The notes: generated by a model not told the origin, from the sequence alone. Shown: positions 26,513 to 35,870, counted from the stretch's first letter. The stretch is 64,000 bases of DNA from JALSRD01 sp964476595 (GCA_964476595.1 CAYZCL010000006.1:1-64000); one strand, 5' to 3'. A program made the numbers and translations.

Positions 26513-26522
26513 GGCCCGCCGA

Positions 26523-26990
26523 TCAGCCCAGCGTCTCCAGCAGGTTGGCCATCTCCACGGCGCTGATGGCCGCGCTCCAGCCCTTGTTGCCGGACTTGGT
26601 GCCCGCGCGTTCGATGGCCTGCTCGATGCTGTCGGTGGTCAGGATGCCGAAGATCACCGGCACGCCGGAGTCCAGGCTCACCGCGGCGATGCCTTTGGAC
26701 ACTTCGGCGCTGACGTAATCGAAATGCGGCGTGGCACCGCGGATCACGGCCCCCAGGCAGATGACGGCGTCATAGCCGCCCTTGGCGGCCACTTTCTTGG
26801 CCACCAGGGGAATTTCGAAGGCCCCCGGCACCTTGACGATGTCGATGTGATCTTCGGCCGCACCGGACCGTGTCAGGGCATCCAGGGCGCCGCCCACCAG
26901 TTTCTCGGTGATGAAGTCGTTGAACCGGCTGACGATGATGGCGAAACGCTTGTTTTCGGCCAGCAGCCGTCCTTCGATGACTCTGGGCAT
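26523..26990 (-). CDS. ribH: 6,7-dimethyl-8-ribityllumazine synthase
   Basis: Penultimate step of riboflavin synthesis, 155 residues. Motifs: SRFNDFITEKLVGGA, VPGAFEIPLVAKK, CLGAVIRGATPHFDYV with the catalytic His, and FGILTTDSIEQAIERAG. ATG 26990. It lies 12 bases after ribBA and 10 before nusB, so it is part of the rib operon. Confidence 0.97.
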   Translation of the reverse strand: MPRVIEGRLLAENKRFAIIVSRFNDFITEKLVGGALDALTRSGAAEDHIDIVKVPGAFEIPLVAKKVAAKGGYDAVICLGAVIRGATPHFDYVSAEVSKGIAAVSLDSGVPVIFGILTTDSIEQAIERAGTKSGNKGWSAAISAVEMANLLETLG

Positions 26991-27002
26991 GATGGCATTC
27001 TC

Positions 27003-28217
27003 CTATGGTTTGGCATCCAGGTTGAGCAGGTGGCCCATCTTGAGCTGCTTGCACTCCAGGTAGCAGCGGTTGAACTCGTTGGGCTCGATGCGGATGGGCA
27101 CCTGCTCCACGACGCTCAGTCCGTATCCCTGGAGGCCCACCAGTTTCTTGGGGTTATTGGTGATCAGGCGCATCTTCTTGACCCCCAGGTCCACCAGCAC
27201 CTGGGCGCCGATGCCGTAATTGCGCATGTCGGGCTTGAAGCCCAGCTCCACGTTGGCCTCCACCGTGTCCAGGCCCTGATCCTGCAGGCAGTACGCCTTG
27301 AGCTTGTTGGCCAGTCCAATGCCGCGGCCCTCCTGTCGGATGTACAGCAGCACCCCTGCGCCCTCCTCGTCCATCATGCGCATGGCGGTGTGCAGCTGGT
27401 CGCCGCAGTCGCAGCGCATGGAACCGAAGATGTCGCCCGTCAGGCACTCGGAGTGCACCCGCACCAGGATGGGCTTTTCGGGGTCGATCTCGCCCTTGAC
27501 CAGCGCAATGTGCTGGTAGTCGTCCATGTCGTTCTCGTAGAGGATGATGCGAAACTCGCCGGCGTGGTGCGTGGGGATGGTGGTCTCCACGACGCGGTGC
27601 ACGAAAATCTCGGTACGCATGCGGTACTCGATCAGGTCGGCGATGGTACAGATACCGATGCCGTGCTTCCGGCTGAATTCTTCCAGCGAGGGCATGCGCG
27701 CCATGGTGCCGTCGTCGTCCATGATCTCGCAGATCACGGCGGCCGGCTTGAGCCCGGCCAGCCGTGCCAGGTCCACCGACCCCTCGGTCTGGCCGGCACG
27801 CACGGTGACCCCGCCCTTGACCGCCCGCAGGGGAAACACGTGGCCCGGCCGCACCAGATCTTCGGGCTTGGCGTCGTCGGCGATGGCGGTCTGGATGGTG
27901 GTGGCGCGGTCGGCGGCCGAGATGCCGGTGGTGACGCCGCTGCGGGCCTCGATGGAGACCGTGAATCCGGTGGTAAAACGCGAGGTGTTGCGGTCCACCA
28001 TGGGCGGCAGGCCCAGGGCGTCCACTTTCTCGCCGGTCAGGGCCAGGCAGATCAGTCCCCGGCCGTACTTGGCCATGAAGTTGATCACCTCAGGGGTGAC
28101 GAACTGCGCGGCGATGGTCAGGTCGCCCTCGTTTTCGCGGTCCTCGTCATCGACCAGGATAACCATCTTGCCGGAGCGAATCTCCTTGATTGCGTCTTCG
28201 ATGGGAATGATGGGCAT
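27003..28217 (-). CDS. ribBA: Bifunctional DHBP synthase / GTP cyclohydrolase II
   Basis: Supplies both precursors of riboflavin, 404 residues. The N-terminal RibB part has DDEDRENEGD (metal/acid loop) and RPGHVFPL. The C-terminal RibA part has VRVHSECLTGDIFGSMRCDC with three zinc cysteines, QEGRGIGLANKLKAY and the GIGAQVLVDLGV segment. ATG 28217 follows AGGAGA. The 168-base leader before it contains a perfect 8-bp inverted repeat (28264-28294). Confidence 0.97.
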   Translation of the reverse strand: MPIIPIEDAIKEIRSGKMVILVDDEDRENEGDLTIAAQFVTPEVINFMAKYGRGLICLALTGEKVDALGLPPMVDRNTSRFTTGFTVSIEARSGVTTGISAADRATTIQTAIADDAKPEDLVRPGHVFPLRAVKGGVTVRAGQTEGSVDLARLAGLKPAAVICEIMDDDGTMARMPSLEEFSRKHGIGICTIADLIEYRMRTEIFVHRVVETTIPTHHAGEFRIILYENDMDDYQHIALVKGEIDPEKPILVRVHSECLTGDIFGSMRCDCGDQLHTAMRMMDEEGAGVLLYIRQEGRGIGLANKLKAYCLQDQGLDTVEANVELGFKPDMRNYGIGAQVLVDLGVKKMRLITNNPKKLVGLQGYGLSVVEQVPIRIEPNEFNRCYLECKQLKMGHLLNLDAKP

Positions 28218-28263
28218 TGTGTTTGTGTTTCTCCTGTAAAATGTTGCGGTGTAAGCCTTTCAG

Positions 28264-28294
28264 GTACAAAGGACGATACCCGACCGCTTTGTAC
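28264..28294. repeat. Perfect 8-bp inverted repeat upstream of ribBA
   Basis: GTACAAAG at 28264-28271 is inverted as CTTTGTAC at 28287-28294, with a 15-base loop. It lies 47 bases upstream of the ribBA start in the only sizeable gap of the rib genes. No T run follows. An operator or RNA hairpin is possible. Confidence 0.45.
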
Positions 28295-28385
28295 TTCACG
28301 GGCATAGGGGATAGTAATCATCTTCGGGGGCCCTGTCACGTCATCACTTTGCGCCGCTGTGCCTTTGCCCCTCCGCGCCCTGCCT

Positions 28386-29063
28386 TTATACAAACCCGAA
28401 ACGCGCCAGAAAATCGCGGTCCAGGGCGTCTCCGCCACGGCCGTCCCCGCCCGAGGGGGATTTGCCGGCTGCCATGCGCTGCACGAAACGTTCCACGTAC
28501 TTGCCGATTAGGTCGGCCTCCAGGTTGACGGCGTCGCCCACCTTCCTGAAGCCGAGGGTGGTGATGCCTGCGGTGTGGGGGATGATACTGACCGTAAAGC
28601 CCTGCCCGTCGCAGGTGTTGACGGTCAGGCTGATGCCGTCCACGGCCACCGAACCCTTCTCGATCAGGAAACGGGTGACTTCCGGCGGCGCGCTGAAACC
28701 CAGGATGACGGCATTGGCCTCCGCCCGCCGCGACACGATCACACCGGTGCCGTCCACGTGGCCCGACACCAGGTGCCCGTCCAGGCGATCGGACAGCCGC
28801 AGGGCGCGCTCCAGGTTGACCCGCTCCCCCACGGCGGCCTGCGCGAAGGTCGATCGCGCCAGGGTCTCGGGTGACACGTCCACCGCGAATGTGCGGCCCT
28901 CGATCGAAACCGCCGTCAGGCAGGCGCCGCTGACGCTGATACTGTCCCCCACTTTGCTGCCGTGCAGTTCGAAATCGGCCCGCAGGGTGAAGCGGCGCCC
29001 CCCGGCGCCGGCCGGGCGGATGGCGGTGATGGTTGCGAGTCCTTCGATGATGCCGGTGAACAT
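28386..29063 (-). CDS. ribE: Riboflavin synthase alpha subunit
   Basis: Dismutates two lumazines to riboflavin, 225 residues, made of two similar lumazine-binding halves. The start MFTGIIEGLA is the universal N-terminus of the family, so ATG 29063 is preferred over the longer frame to 29111. GDSISVSGACLT and KGSVAVDGISLTVN are the matching halves. It lies between ribD and ribBA on the same strand. Confidence 0.96.
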   Translation of the reverse strand: MFTGIIEGLATITAIRPAGAGGRRFTLRADFELHGSKVGDSISVSGACLTAVSIEGRTFAVDVSPETLARSTFAQAAVGERVNLERALRLSDRLDGHLVSGHVDGTGVIVSRRAEANAVILGFSAPPEVTRFLIEKGSVAVDGISLTVNTCDGQGFTVSIIPHTAGITTLGFRKVGDAVNLEADLIGKYVERFVQRMAAGKSPSGGDGRGGDALDRDFLARFGFV

Positions 29064-29186
29064 GGGTTTTCTGTTTTCCAGGTTTCCGCGGCGTTGTCGA
29101 AATTCAAACATGAACCGCCCGCGTGGTCCTCACTGAAAACGGCCGGGACACAGCGCCGACGCGCTCCCGTCCGCCTGTCCGCCTTT

Positions 29187-30314
29187 TCAGTCAAACCGGG
29201 GCTCTTTCCCGCCTGTTTCCCCGAGATAGCCCTCGATGAGCACGTCGTCTTCGATACGACGCACGCGCATCCGGTGCAGCACGCGGGCGTCGGCCATGCG
29301 GTCGGGACCGACGCCGCGAAAGAGCGGCACGCCGTCGTCGCCCCCCAGCAGCTTGGGCGCCAGAAAGAGCATCAGCTTGTCGATCACGCCGGCCGCCAGC
29401 GCCGCCGCCGAGATACGGCTGCCGCCCTCGATCAGGCAGCCGGCCACCTGCATGCGGCCCAGCTGCGCCATGACGGCGTCGATGTCCACGCGGCCGTCGG
29501 CCGTGGCAACGGTCTCGATCCTGGCGCCGGCCGCCTCCAGGCGGCGGCGCCGATCCGCGGGGGCATCAGGTCCGCAAAAGATTAATGTATCAGAATCCGA
29601 GTCCACCTGCAAGACGGCGGCCTTCTCGTCCATGGACAGGTGTGTGTCCAGGATCACCCGCAGGGGGTCGCGGGCGGGTCTTCCGGGTTCCAGCCGGGTG
29701 GTCAGGCGCGGGTCGTCGGTGCGGATGGTGTTGACGCCCACCAGGATGGCGTCCAGTTCGTGGCGCAACTCGTGGACCCGGCGGCGCGAGGCCGGGCCGC
29801 TGATCCAGCGGGCGTCCCCGCTGCGGGTGGCGATGCGGCCGTCCAGGGTGGCGGCGCACTTGAGCACCACGAAGGGCCGTCCCGTGGTGATGTACTTGAT
29901 GAAGGTTTCGTTGAGCCGACGGGCTTCGTCTGCGCACAGGCCGCATTCCACGGCCACGCCATGGGCCTTGAGGAAGGCGTTACCGCCGCCGGTCACCGAG
30001 GGGTTGGGGTCTTCCATAGCCACCACCACGCGCCGGATGCCGGCCTCCAGGATCTTGCGCGTGCACGGCGGCGTGCGGCCGGTGTGGTTGCAAGGCTCCA
30101 GGGTGACGTAGAGATCGGCGCCGCGGCTGCGCGGACCGGCATCGTCGATGGCGTTGACCTCGGCGTGGGCCTGCCCCACGGCCCGGTGCCATCCCCGGCC
30201 GACGATGCGGCCGTCCCTGACTACCACGGCGCCCACCATGGGGTTGGGCGAAACAAAACCGCGCCCCAGGGCCGCCAGCTCCAGGGCGCGTCGCATGAAA
30301 TCCCGATCGTTCAT
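29187..30314 (-). CDS. ribD: Bifunctional riboflavin deaminase/reductase RibD
   Basis: Second and third steps of riboflavin synthesis, 375 residues. The N-terminal deaminase has the zinc motif QAHAEVNAI (His50, Glu52) and PCNHTGRTPPC (Cys75, Cys84). The C-terminal reductase has VVLKCAATLDGRIATRSGDA and IEGGSRISAAALAAG. ATG 30314. It follows nrdR by 27 bases. No FMN riboswitch is visible ahead of it. Confidence 0.97.
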   Translation of the reverse strand: MNDRDFMRRALELAALGRGFVSPNPMVGAVVVRDGRIVGRGWHRAVGQAHAEVNAIDDAGPRSRGADLYVTLEPCNHTGRTPPCTRKILEAGIRRVVVAMEDPNPSVTGGGNAFLKAHGVAVECGLCADEARRLNETFIKYITTGRPFVVLKCAATLDGRIATRSGDARWISGPASRRRVHELRHELDAILVGVNTIRTDDPRLTTRLEPGRPARDPLRVILDTHLSMDEKAAVLQVDSDSDTLIFCGPDAPADRRRRLEAAGARIETVATADGRVDIDAVMAQLGRMQVAGCLIEGGSRISAAALAAGVIDKLMLFLAPKLLGGDDGVPLFRGVGPDRMADARVLHRMRVRRIEDDVLIEGYLGETGGKEPRFD

Positions 30315-30341
30315 CGGTCCTGTTTTCTTTGGTGCACAGCC

Positions 30342-30794
30342 TTACTGGCTGAGCAGGTTCTTCAATTCGTCCACGAAGTCGTTGACGTCCTTGAACTCGC
30401 GGTAGACGGAGGCAAAGCGCACGTAGGCCACGTCGTCCAGTTCGTGCAGCCGGGTGATGATCCGCTCTCCGATCTCCCGCGAGGGAATTTCCTTCTTGCC
30501 GGTCTCGCGCAGGTCGCGCTCCAGTTCGTCCACGAACTCGTCGATGACGTCCATGCTGATGTCGCGCTTCTCGCAGGCCTTCTGGATACCGGAGCGCACC
30601 TTCTCGCGGTTGAAGACCTCCCGGCGGCCGTCCTTCTTGATGATCATGATCGGGATCTCTTCGATGTGCTCGTAAGTGGTGAACCGGCGACGGCACTCGA
30701 TGCACTCCCGGCGGCGACGGATGACGTCCCCGTTCTTGCTCAGCCTGGAGTCGATGACCTTGTTGTTGATCTCACCGCAGAACGGACATTTCAT
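30342..30794 (-). CDS. nrdR: Transcriptional repressor NrdR
   Basis: Zinc-ribbon plus ATP-cone repressor of ribonucleotide reductase genes, 150 residues. The zinc cysteines are CPFC (3, 6) and CIEC (31, 34). The ATP-cone contains KKDGRREVFNREKVRSGIQKAC. ATG 30794 overlaps the stop of the dCMP deaminase gene by 4 bases. The nrdR-ribD order is widespread. Pairing with a deoxynucleotide enzyme fits control by nucleotide pools. Confidence 0.97.
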   Translation of the reverse strand: MKCPFCGEINNKVIDSRLSKNGDVIRRRRECIECRRRFTTYEHIEEIPIMIIKKDGRREVFNREKVRSGIQKACEKRDISMDVIDEFVDELERDLRETGKKEIPSREIGERIITRLHELDDVAYVRFASVYREFKDVNDFVDELKNLLSQ

Positions 30795-31270
30795 GCTGGC
30801 CCCCCCGTCTGGCTTGGATCGCACCCGATCTGGATCACCTCCACGCCGGCCTCGCCGAACATCTCGCGGGACATGTCGTCGGCGTAGCCGGATTGGTACA
30901 GGATGCGTCGGATGCCGGCGTTGATGATCATCTTGGAACAGATGGAACACGGCAGGTTGGTGCAGTACAGGGTGGCGTCCTTGATGGACACCCCGTGGTA
31001 GGCAGCCTGGATGATGGCGTTCTGCTCGGCGTGAATGCCGCGGCACAGCTCGTGGCGCTGCCCCGAAGGGACCTTGAGACGCTCCCGCAGGCAGCCGGTT
31101 TCGATGCAGTGGCGTACCCCGGAGGGCGCGCCGTTGTACCCGGTGGACAGGATGCGCTTGTCCTTGACGATCACCGCCCCCACCATGCGGCGCAGGCAGG
31201 TGGAACGCCTGGCCACCAGCAGCGCAATTTCCATGAAATAGGTTTCCCACGAAGGGCGTTTGTCTTCCAA
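30791..31270 (-). CDS. Deoxycytidylate (dCMP) deaminase, ComEB family
   Basis: Makes dUMP from dCMP for thymidylate synthesis, 159 residues. The zinc motif is GIHAEQNAI (His80, Glu82) with PCSIC (Cys108, Cys111). The CLRRMVGAVIVKDKRILSTGYNG block is typical of this family. The start is TTG 31270 with GGGAG eight bases upstream; no ATG is available near the homology start. It overlaps nrdR by 4 bases. Confidence 0.93.
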   Translation of the reverse strand: MEDKRPSWETYFMEIALLVARRSTCLRRMVGAVIVKDKRILSTGYNGAPSGVRHCIETGCLRERLKVPSGQRHELCRGIHAEQNAIIQAAYHGVSIKDATLYCTNLPCSICSKMIINAGIRRILYQSGYADDMSREMFGEAGVEVIQIGCDPSQTGGPA

Positions 31271-31305
31271 TGGCCGCTCCCACCGGTTTGTGCTGAAAAA
31301 GGCGT

Positions 31306-31779
31306 CTACAGGTTCTTCACTACGGCCTCGGCGTCGAAATCGTTGAACTGCTCGATACGCAGCTGGTGGCGGCCGCCCTCGAAGGGCTCCTCCAGCCAGG
31401 TGTCGACGATCTCTTTGGCCAGCACGTCGCCGATGACCCGGCCGCCCATGACCAGGATGTTGGCGTCGTTATGGCGTCGGCTCATCATGGCCGCAAAGAG
31501 GTCGTTGCACAGCGCCGCCCGCACGCGCGGGAACTTGTTGGCCACCATGGACATGCCCAGACCGGTGCCGCACAGCAGAATGCCGCGCGGAAACTTCCCG
31601 GCCGATACGCGGGCGGCCACTTGCATGCCGAAATCGGGGTAGTTGCAGGAATCCTGGCTGTGGGTGCCTACGTCCTCGACCGTTATGCCAAGCCCCTGCA
31701 GGTGCTGCTTGACGATCTCCTTGAGGGGAAAGGCGGCGTGGTCGCTTCCGATGACGATGGTTTTCGAATGATCATTCAT
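31306..31779 (-). CDS. rpiB: Ribose-5-phosphate isomerase B
   Basis: Interconverts ribose-5-P and ribulose-5-P, 157 residues. Motifs: IGSDHAAFPLKE, DYPDFG-like NYPDFG, and the active-site LLCGTGLGMSMVANK with Cys70. ATG 31779 overlaps the fabF stop by 4 bases, so it is translationally coupled to fabF. A longer frame to 31902 is rejected. Confidence 0.95.
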   Translation of the reverse strand: MNDHSKTIVIGSDHAAFPLKEIVKQHLQGLGITVEDVGTHSQDSCNYPDFGMQVAARVSAGKFPRGILLCGTGLGMSMVANKFPRVRAALCNDLFAAMMSRRHNDANILVMGGRVIGDVLAKEIVDTWLEEPFEGGRHQLRIEQFNDFDAEAVVKNL

Positions 31780-33023
31780 GTCGCATCCTCCACCGCCCCC
31801 AGGATCAGCGAGGCGTTGGTGCCCCCGAAACCGAAGGAGTTGCTCAGGGCGTAGCGTACCTTGGCCCGCCGGGCCTTGTTGGGCACGTAATCCAGGTCGC
31901 ACTCCTCGCCGGGGTGGTCGAAGTTGATGGTGGGCGGAATGATCCCCTCCAGAATGGTCAGGGCCGTAAACACGGTTTCGATGCCGCCGGCCCCACCCAG
32001 CAGGTGTCCGGTCATGGACTTGGTGGAGCTGATGGGGATCTTGCGGGCGTGCTCCCCGAACACGGTCTTCATGGCCCGTGTCTCGTACAGATCGTTGAGG
32101 GGCGTCGAGGTGCCGTGGGCGTTGATGTAGTCGATGCGGTCGGCGGTGAGGCCGGCGTCATCCAGGGCGGCCTGCATGCAGCGGGCGGCGCCTTCTCCGT
32201 CGGGAGACGGTGCCGTCATGTGATAGCCGTCTCCGCTCATGCCGAAACCCACGATCTCGGCGTAGATGTGCGCCCCGCGCTCCAAGGCGCTTTCCAGCGG
32301 CTCGATGACCATGATGCCGCTGCCCTCGCCCACCACGAACCCGTCGCGGTCGCGGTCGAAGGGCCGCGAGGCCTTCTCGGGTTCGTCATTGCGCGTGGAA
32401 AGCGCCTTCATGGCGTTGAAGCCGGAGATGCAGGTGGGCGTCACCACGGCCTCCACACCGCCTGTGATCATGGCGTCGGCACGGCCGCTCTGCACCAGTT
32501 TGAAGGCGTCCCCAACGGCGTGCGAGCCAGCGGCACAGGCCGTGGCGATGGAGGTGTTGGGACCCTTGGCCCCCAGGTGAATGGAAATCATGCCCGGCGC
32601 CATGTTGCCGATCATCAGGGGGATCAGGAAAGGGCTGACCCGCTTGGGGCCCTTTTCCACCAGGATCATGTAGTTGTCTTCCAGCACCGAGAGCCCACCG
32701 ATACCGCAACCGGTGATGACCCCCACACGGTGAGCGTTGGCGCTGTCGATCACCAGGCCGGAGTCCTCCAGCGCCATGCGCGCGGCGGCCACGGCATACA
32801 TGATAAACAGCGGGGTGCGTCGCGCCTCCTTGCGGGGCATGAAATCAAGGGGGTCGAATCCCCTGACCTCGCCGGCGATCTTGGTATCGAACTTGGTGGT
32901 ATCGAAACGGGTGATGGGGCCGATGCCTGATTTTCCCGCGCACAGCGCTTCCCAGGTCTCCCTGACGCCGATGGCCAGCGGGGTGAGCAGACCGACCCCG
33001 GTAATGACGACACGCCTCTTCAA
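31776..33023 (-). CDS. fabF: Beta-ketoacyl-ACP synthase II
   Basis: Elongation condensing enzyme of fatty-acid synthesis, 415 residues. The Cys-His-His triad is present: Cys163 in TACAAGSHAVG, His in NAHGTSTPLND, and His in KSMTGHLLGGAGG. NSFGFGGTNASL closes the protein. The start codon is TTG 33023, placed 5 bases after a strong AAGGAGG; there is no ATG at the homology start. It follows acpP by 163 bases, which hold no gene. Confidence 0.97.
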   Translation of the reverse strand: MKRRVVITGVGLLTPLAIGVRETWEALCAGKSGIGPITRFDTTKFDTKIAGEVRGFDPLDFMPRKEARRTPLFIMYAVAAARMALEDSGLVIDSANAHRVGVITGCGIGGLSVLEDNYMILVEKGPKRVSPFLIPLMIGNMAPGMISIHLGAKGPNTSIATACAAGSHAVGDAFKLVQSGRADAMITGGVEAVVTPTCISGFNAMKALSTRNDEPEKASRPFDRDRDGFVVGEGSGIMVIEPLESALERGAHIYAEIVGFGMSGDGYHMTAPSPDGEGAARCMQAALDDAGLTADRIDYINAHGTSTPLNDLYETRAMKTVFGEHARKIPISSTKSMTGHLLGGAGGIETVFTALTILEGIIPPTINFDHPGEECDLDYVPNKARRAKVRYALSNSFGFGGTNASLILGAVEDAT

Positions 33024-33186
33024 AAACGCCTCCTTCTCGATGGTTCAGCTGCTGAACCGGTTTTCACGGGCCCCTCCCCCGGGGTGGAGGCCCACCGCTC
33101 GTTTTCCGTTGCAGGGTATCCGCCGGCGGCCGTTGCCGGGCGTCGCCGTGGATCGGCGGATACCGGTCGATGCAGTCGCCCGTCCC

Positions 33187-33423
33187 CTACAGGTGAGACT
33201 GGGTGTACTCGATGGCATCCTTAACGGTGACCATCTTTTCTGCATCTTCGTCGGGGATGTCGATGTCGAATTCCTCTTCCATGGTCATGATGAGTTCCAC
33301 CAGGTCCAGGGAGTCGGCCCCCAGGTCGTCCACGAAAGAAGCCTCCGGCACCACTTCCTCGATATCCACACTGAGTTTGTCCGCGATGATCTTCTTTACT
33401 TTTTCAACGACTGCGTCTGACAT
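33187..33423 (-). CDS. acpP: Acyl carrier protein
   Basis: Carries growing acyl chains on a phosphopantetheine arm, 78 residues, strongly acidic. The attachment serine is Ser38 in LGADSLDLVELIM. ATG 33423 follows an AAGGAG site. It lies between fabG and fabF in the usual order. Confidence 0.98.
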   Translation of the reverse strand: MSDAVVEKVKKIIADKLSVDIEEVVPEASFVDDLGADSLDLVELIMTMEEEFDIDIPDEDAEKMVTVKDAIEYTQSHL

Positions 33424-33447
33424 TGCTTGTATTCTCCTTTAACGGGG

Positions 33448-34194
33448 TTACATGTACATTCCACCACTGACGTGGATCACCTGTCCGGTGATGTAGGCGG
33501 CACCTTCCGATGCCAGGAAAATCACGGCCGCGGCGATGTCCTCGGGGGTCCCGACCCGCTTGAGCGGGATCTGGCTGACCATGGCCTCGCGGGCCTTGTC
33601 GGTCACGGCCGCGGTCATGTCGGTCTCCACATAGCCGGGCGCCACCGCGTTGGCGGTGATGCCCCGCGAAGCCAGTTCCCGGGCCACGGCACGGGTCAGG
33701 CCGATGATGCCGGCCTTGGAGGCTACGTAATTGGTCTGACCGGCGTTGCCGGCGAAGGCCACCACCGACGACAGGTTGATGATGCGCCCACCGCGCTGCT
33801 TCATCATGGGCTTGGCCGCCGCCCGACAGCACAGGAAAGCGCCCTTGAGGTTGGTGTCGAGGACCGCGTCCCAGTCGTCCGTCTTCATGCGCACCAGCAA
33901 GCCGTCGCGGGTCACGCCGGCGTTGTTGACCAGCACGTCCACCCGGCCGGTGGCCTCCAGCACCTGCTGGAAGAAGGACGCCACGTCCGCTTCGGCCGAC
34001 ACGTCGGCTTTCAGGCCGGTAGCCTGTCCGCCGGCGGCGGCCACCAGCGCCTCGGTCTCGCGGGCGGCCTCTTCGGCCGAGTGGTAATTGAAGAAAATGC
34101 GCGCCCCCTCCGCGGCGAAAGCCACGCACACGGCCCGGCCGATGCCTCTTGAGCCGCCGGTGACGATTACGGTGCGCGGCTCCCCGCCCGTCAT
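33448..34194 (-). CDS. fabG: 3-oxoacyl-ACP reductase
   Basis: NADPH-dependent reductase of the fatty-acid elongation cycle, 248 residues. The nucleotide loop is TGGSRGIGRAV, NNAGVTRDGLL is present, the catalytic Ser is in INLSSVVAFAG, Tyr-Lys is in TNYVASKAG, and it ends HVSGGMYM. ATG 34194 overlaps the stop of the acyl-CoA dehydrogenase gene by 4 bases. Confidence 0.97.
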   Translation of the reverse strand: MTGGEPRTVIVTGGSRGIGRAVCVAFAAEGARIFFNYHSAEEAARETEALVAAAGGQATGLKADVSAEADVASFFQQVLEATGRVDVLVNNAGVTRDGLLVRMKTDDWDAVLDTNLKGAFLCCRAAAKPMMKQRGGRIINLSSVVAFAGNAGQTNYVASKAGIIGLTRAVARELASRGITANAVAPGYVETDMTAAVTDKAREAMVSQIPLKRVGTPEDIAAAVIFLASEGAAYITGQVIHVSGGMYM

Positions 34195-35864
34195 GAGGAC
34201 CTCCCGAAGAGGATATCGGCGGCCCGGTCCATATCCCGGTACACGCCGCGGCAGCTCTGCATGAGCTCTTCACAGGCCAGTTTCGGCAGGAAATCGGCCA
34301 CCGCGTCGTCGGGCATGCCGGCCGTGCCCAGACAGATGTGCATGCCCCGCTGGCAGACCATCTGCCCCACCTCGGCCGCGAAGATGCGCGCCGCCAGAAC
34401 GGTCTTTTCGGCGTCGGCGTCACCGGCGTCGCTCAGCCGGCCGGCCTTGCGCGCCAGGGCCGCCCCCACTTCCACCCAGGTCATCATGTCGGCCAGGGCG
34501 AACATAACGGCCTGCTGGCGGGTGAGGCGGTTCTTGTGGGCCAGGAAGACGGCCTCGTTGACCGCCCGGGCGGCCCGGGCGTAAACATCGTAGCCGGCGT
34601 CGGGCCCCGAGGCGGCCCGTTTCTCCATCTCCTCGGCAATGGCCGTGTAGAAACCGCCCTTGGTCTTCCAGGTCTTCTTCCAGCGAAAGGTGCTGATGAT
34701 GCTCTGCTGGATCTCGCTGGTGCCCTCGTAGATGCAGGTGATCTTGACGTCGCGCTTGATTTTTTCGACCTCGAACTCGGTGATGTAGCCGTATCCGCCC
34801 AGGGCCTGCATGCCGTCGTCGGCGCAGCGGTTGGCCGCCTCGGTGGTGAACAGTTTGGCGATGGAACCCTCCACCTGGCGGTCCTCGTCGCTGGCGTCCA
34901 GCAGCCGGGCGACCTCCTCGATGTGCGCCGCGGCCGCCGCCAGCCGCACGGCGTGGGGCACCACCAGCTTGTGGGTGTAGCCTTGCTTTTCGGACAGGGG
35001 GGTGCCGAACTGCACGCGCTCCTGGGCATAGGGGATCACAATGCCCAGGGCGGCCTCGGCGGCGCCCAGCGCCATGGAGGCCACCATCAGGCGCGTGTAG
35101 CCGAAGACCTTGTTGGCCTGCTTGAGTCCCTGGCCCGGCACGCCGCCGATGAGGTTCCCGGCCGGCACCTCCACGTCGGTGAAGGTCAGCGGGGAGGTGT
35201 TGGAGGCCCGGATGCCGTGCTTCTCCTCGCCCTTGCCCTGCTGGAAACCGGGGGTGCCCTTTTCGACCACGAAAAAGCTGGGCCCCTCGGGAGTCTTGGC
35301 CAGCAGGGTGATAAAATCCGCGTACCCACCGGTGGAGATGAACTGTTTGGTGCCGTTGATGCGGTAAGCCGTCACGGCCCCGCTGTCGTCGGTCACGGGC
35401 TCCGCCCTGGTCTTGAGTGCGGCCAGATTGCTGCCGGCCCCGGGCTCGGTGACGGCGTAGGCCACCAGGGCGCCGCGCTCGGCGATGGCGCCCAGCCACC
35501 TGGCTTTCTGCTCCTCGGTCCCGCCCACCAGCAGTGGGTCGGCCCCCAGCTGAATGGCGAAAAAGGCCGTGCCGATGCCCAGGCAGATCTTGGCCATGGC
35601 CCGGGTGACGGCGCAACAGTCCAAGGCGCCGCCGCCCATGCCGCCGTATTGCTCGGGAATGAACAACAGCTGGAGCCCGATGTCCGGGCTGAGCAGCTGC
35701 CGGATCACGTCCTCGGGAAAGGTCTCGGTGCGGTCGTATTCCAGGATCTTCTCACGGGTGAGCATGCGCTTGCGCACCTGGGAGACGATGTCCAGGATCA
35801 TCTGCCGTGACTCGGCGTCGAGTCCCCTGCCGGTGGGTTCCGATCTGAATTGCGTCGCCAGCAT
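34191..35864 (-). CDS. Acyl-CoA dehydrogenase family flavoprotein
   Basis: FAD enzyme of the acyl-CoA dehydrogenase superfamily, 557 residues, longer than the usual 380-400 because of a C-terminal extension. Motifs: AVTEPGAGSNLAALKT, RINGTKQFISTGGYADF, and the catalytic Glu in CIYEGTSEIQQSI. In the family it oxidises acyl-CoA at C2-C3 and passes electrons to ETF. Its place between rpmF and fabG, where plsX, fabH and fabD are common, is odd. It may balance degradation and synthesis, or act in reverse or on a special acyl group. Substrate unknown. Confidence 0.92.
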   Translation of the reverse strand: MLATQFRSEPTGRGLDAESRQMILDIVSQVRKRMLTREKILEYDRTETFPEDVIRQLLSPDIGLQLLFIPEQYGGMGGGALDCCAVTRAMAKICLGIGTAFFAIQLGADPLLVGGTEEQKARWLGAIAERGALVAYAVTEPGAGSNLAALKTRAEPVTDDSGAVTAYRINGTKQFISTGGYADFITLLAKTPEGPSFFVVEKGTPGFQQGKGEEKHGIRASNTSPLTFTDVEVPAGNLIGGVPGQGLKQANKVFGYTRLMVASMALGAAEAALGIVIPYAQERVQFGTPLSEKQGYTHKLVVPHAVRLAAAAAHIEEVARLLDASDEDRQVEGSIAKLFTTEAANRCADDGMQALGGYGYITEFEVEKIKRDVKITCIYEGTSEIQQSIISTFRWKKTWKTKGGFYTAIAEEMEKRAASGPDAGYDVYARAARAVNEAVFLAHKNRLTRQQAVMFALADMMTWVEVGAALARKAGRLSDAGDADAEKTVLAARIFAAEVGQMVCQRGMHICLGTAGMPDDAVADFLPKLACEELMQSCRGVYRDMDRAADILFGRSS

Positions 35865-35870
35865 GAGCGG

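Noticed and set aside
26478..28307. 609-codon plus-strand frame
   Set aside because: Shadow of ribH and ribBA.
28270..28350. Pieces resembling an FMN riboswitch (TCTTCGGGG and CCCGACCG)
   Set aside because: They are on the strand opposite to the rib genes and in the wrong order; the conserved core is not complete.
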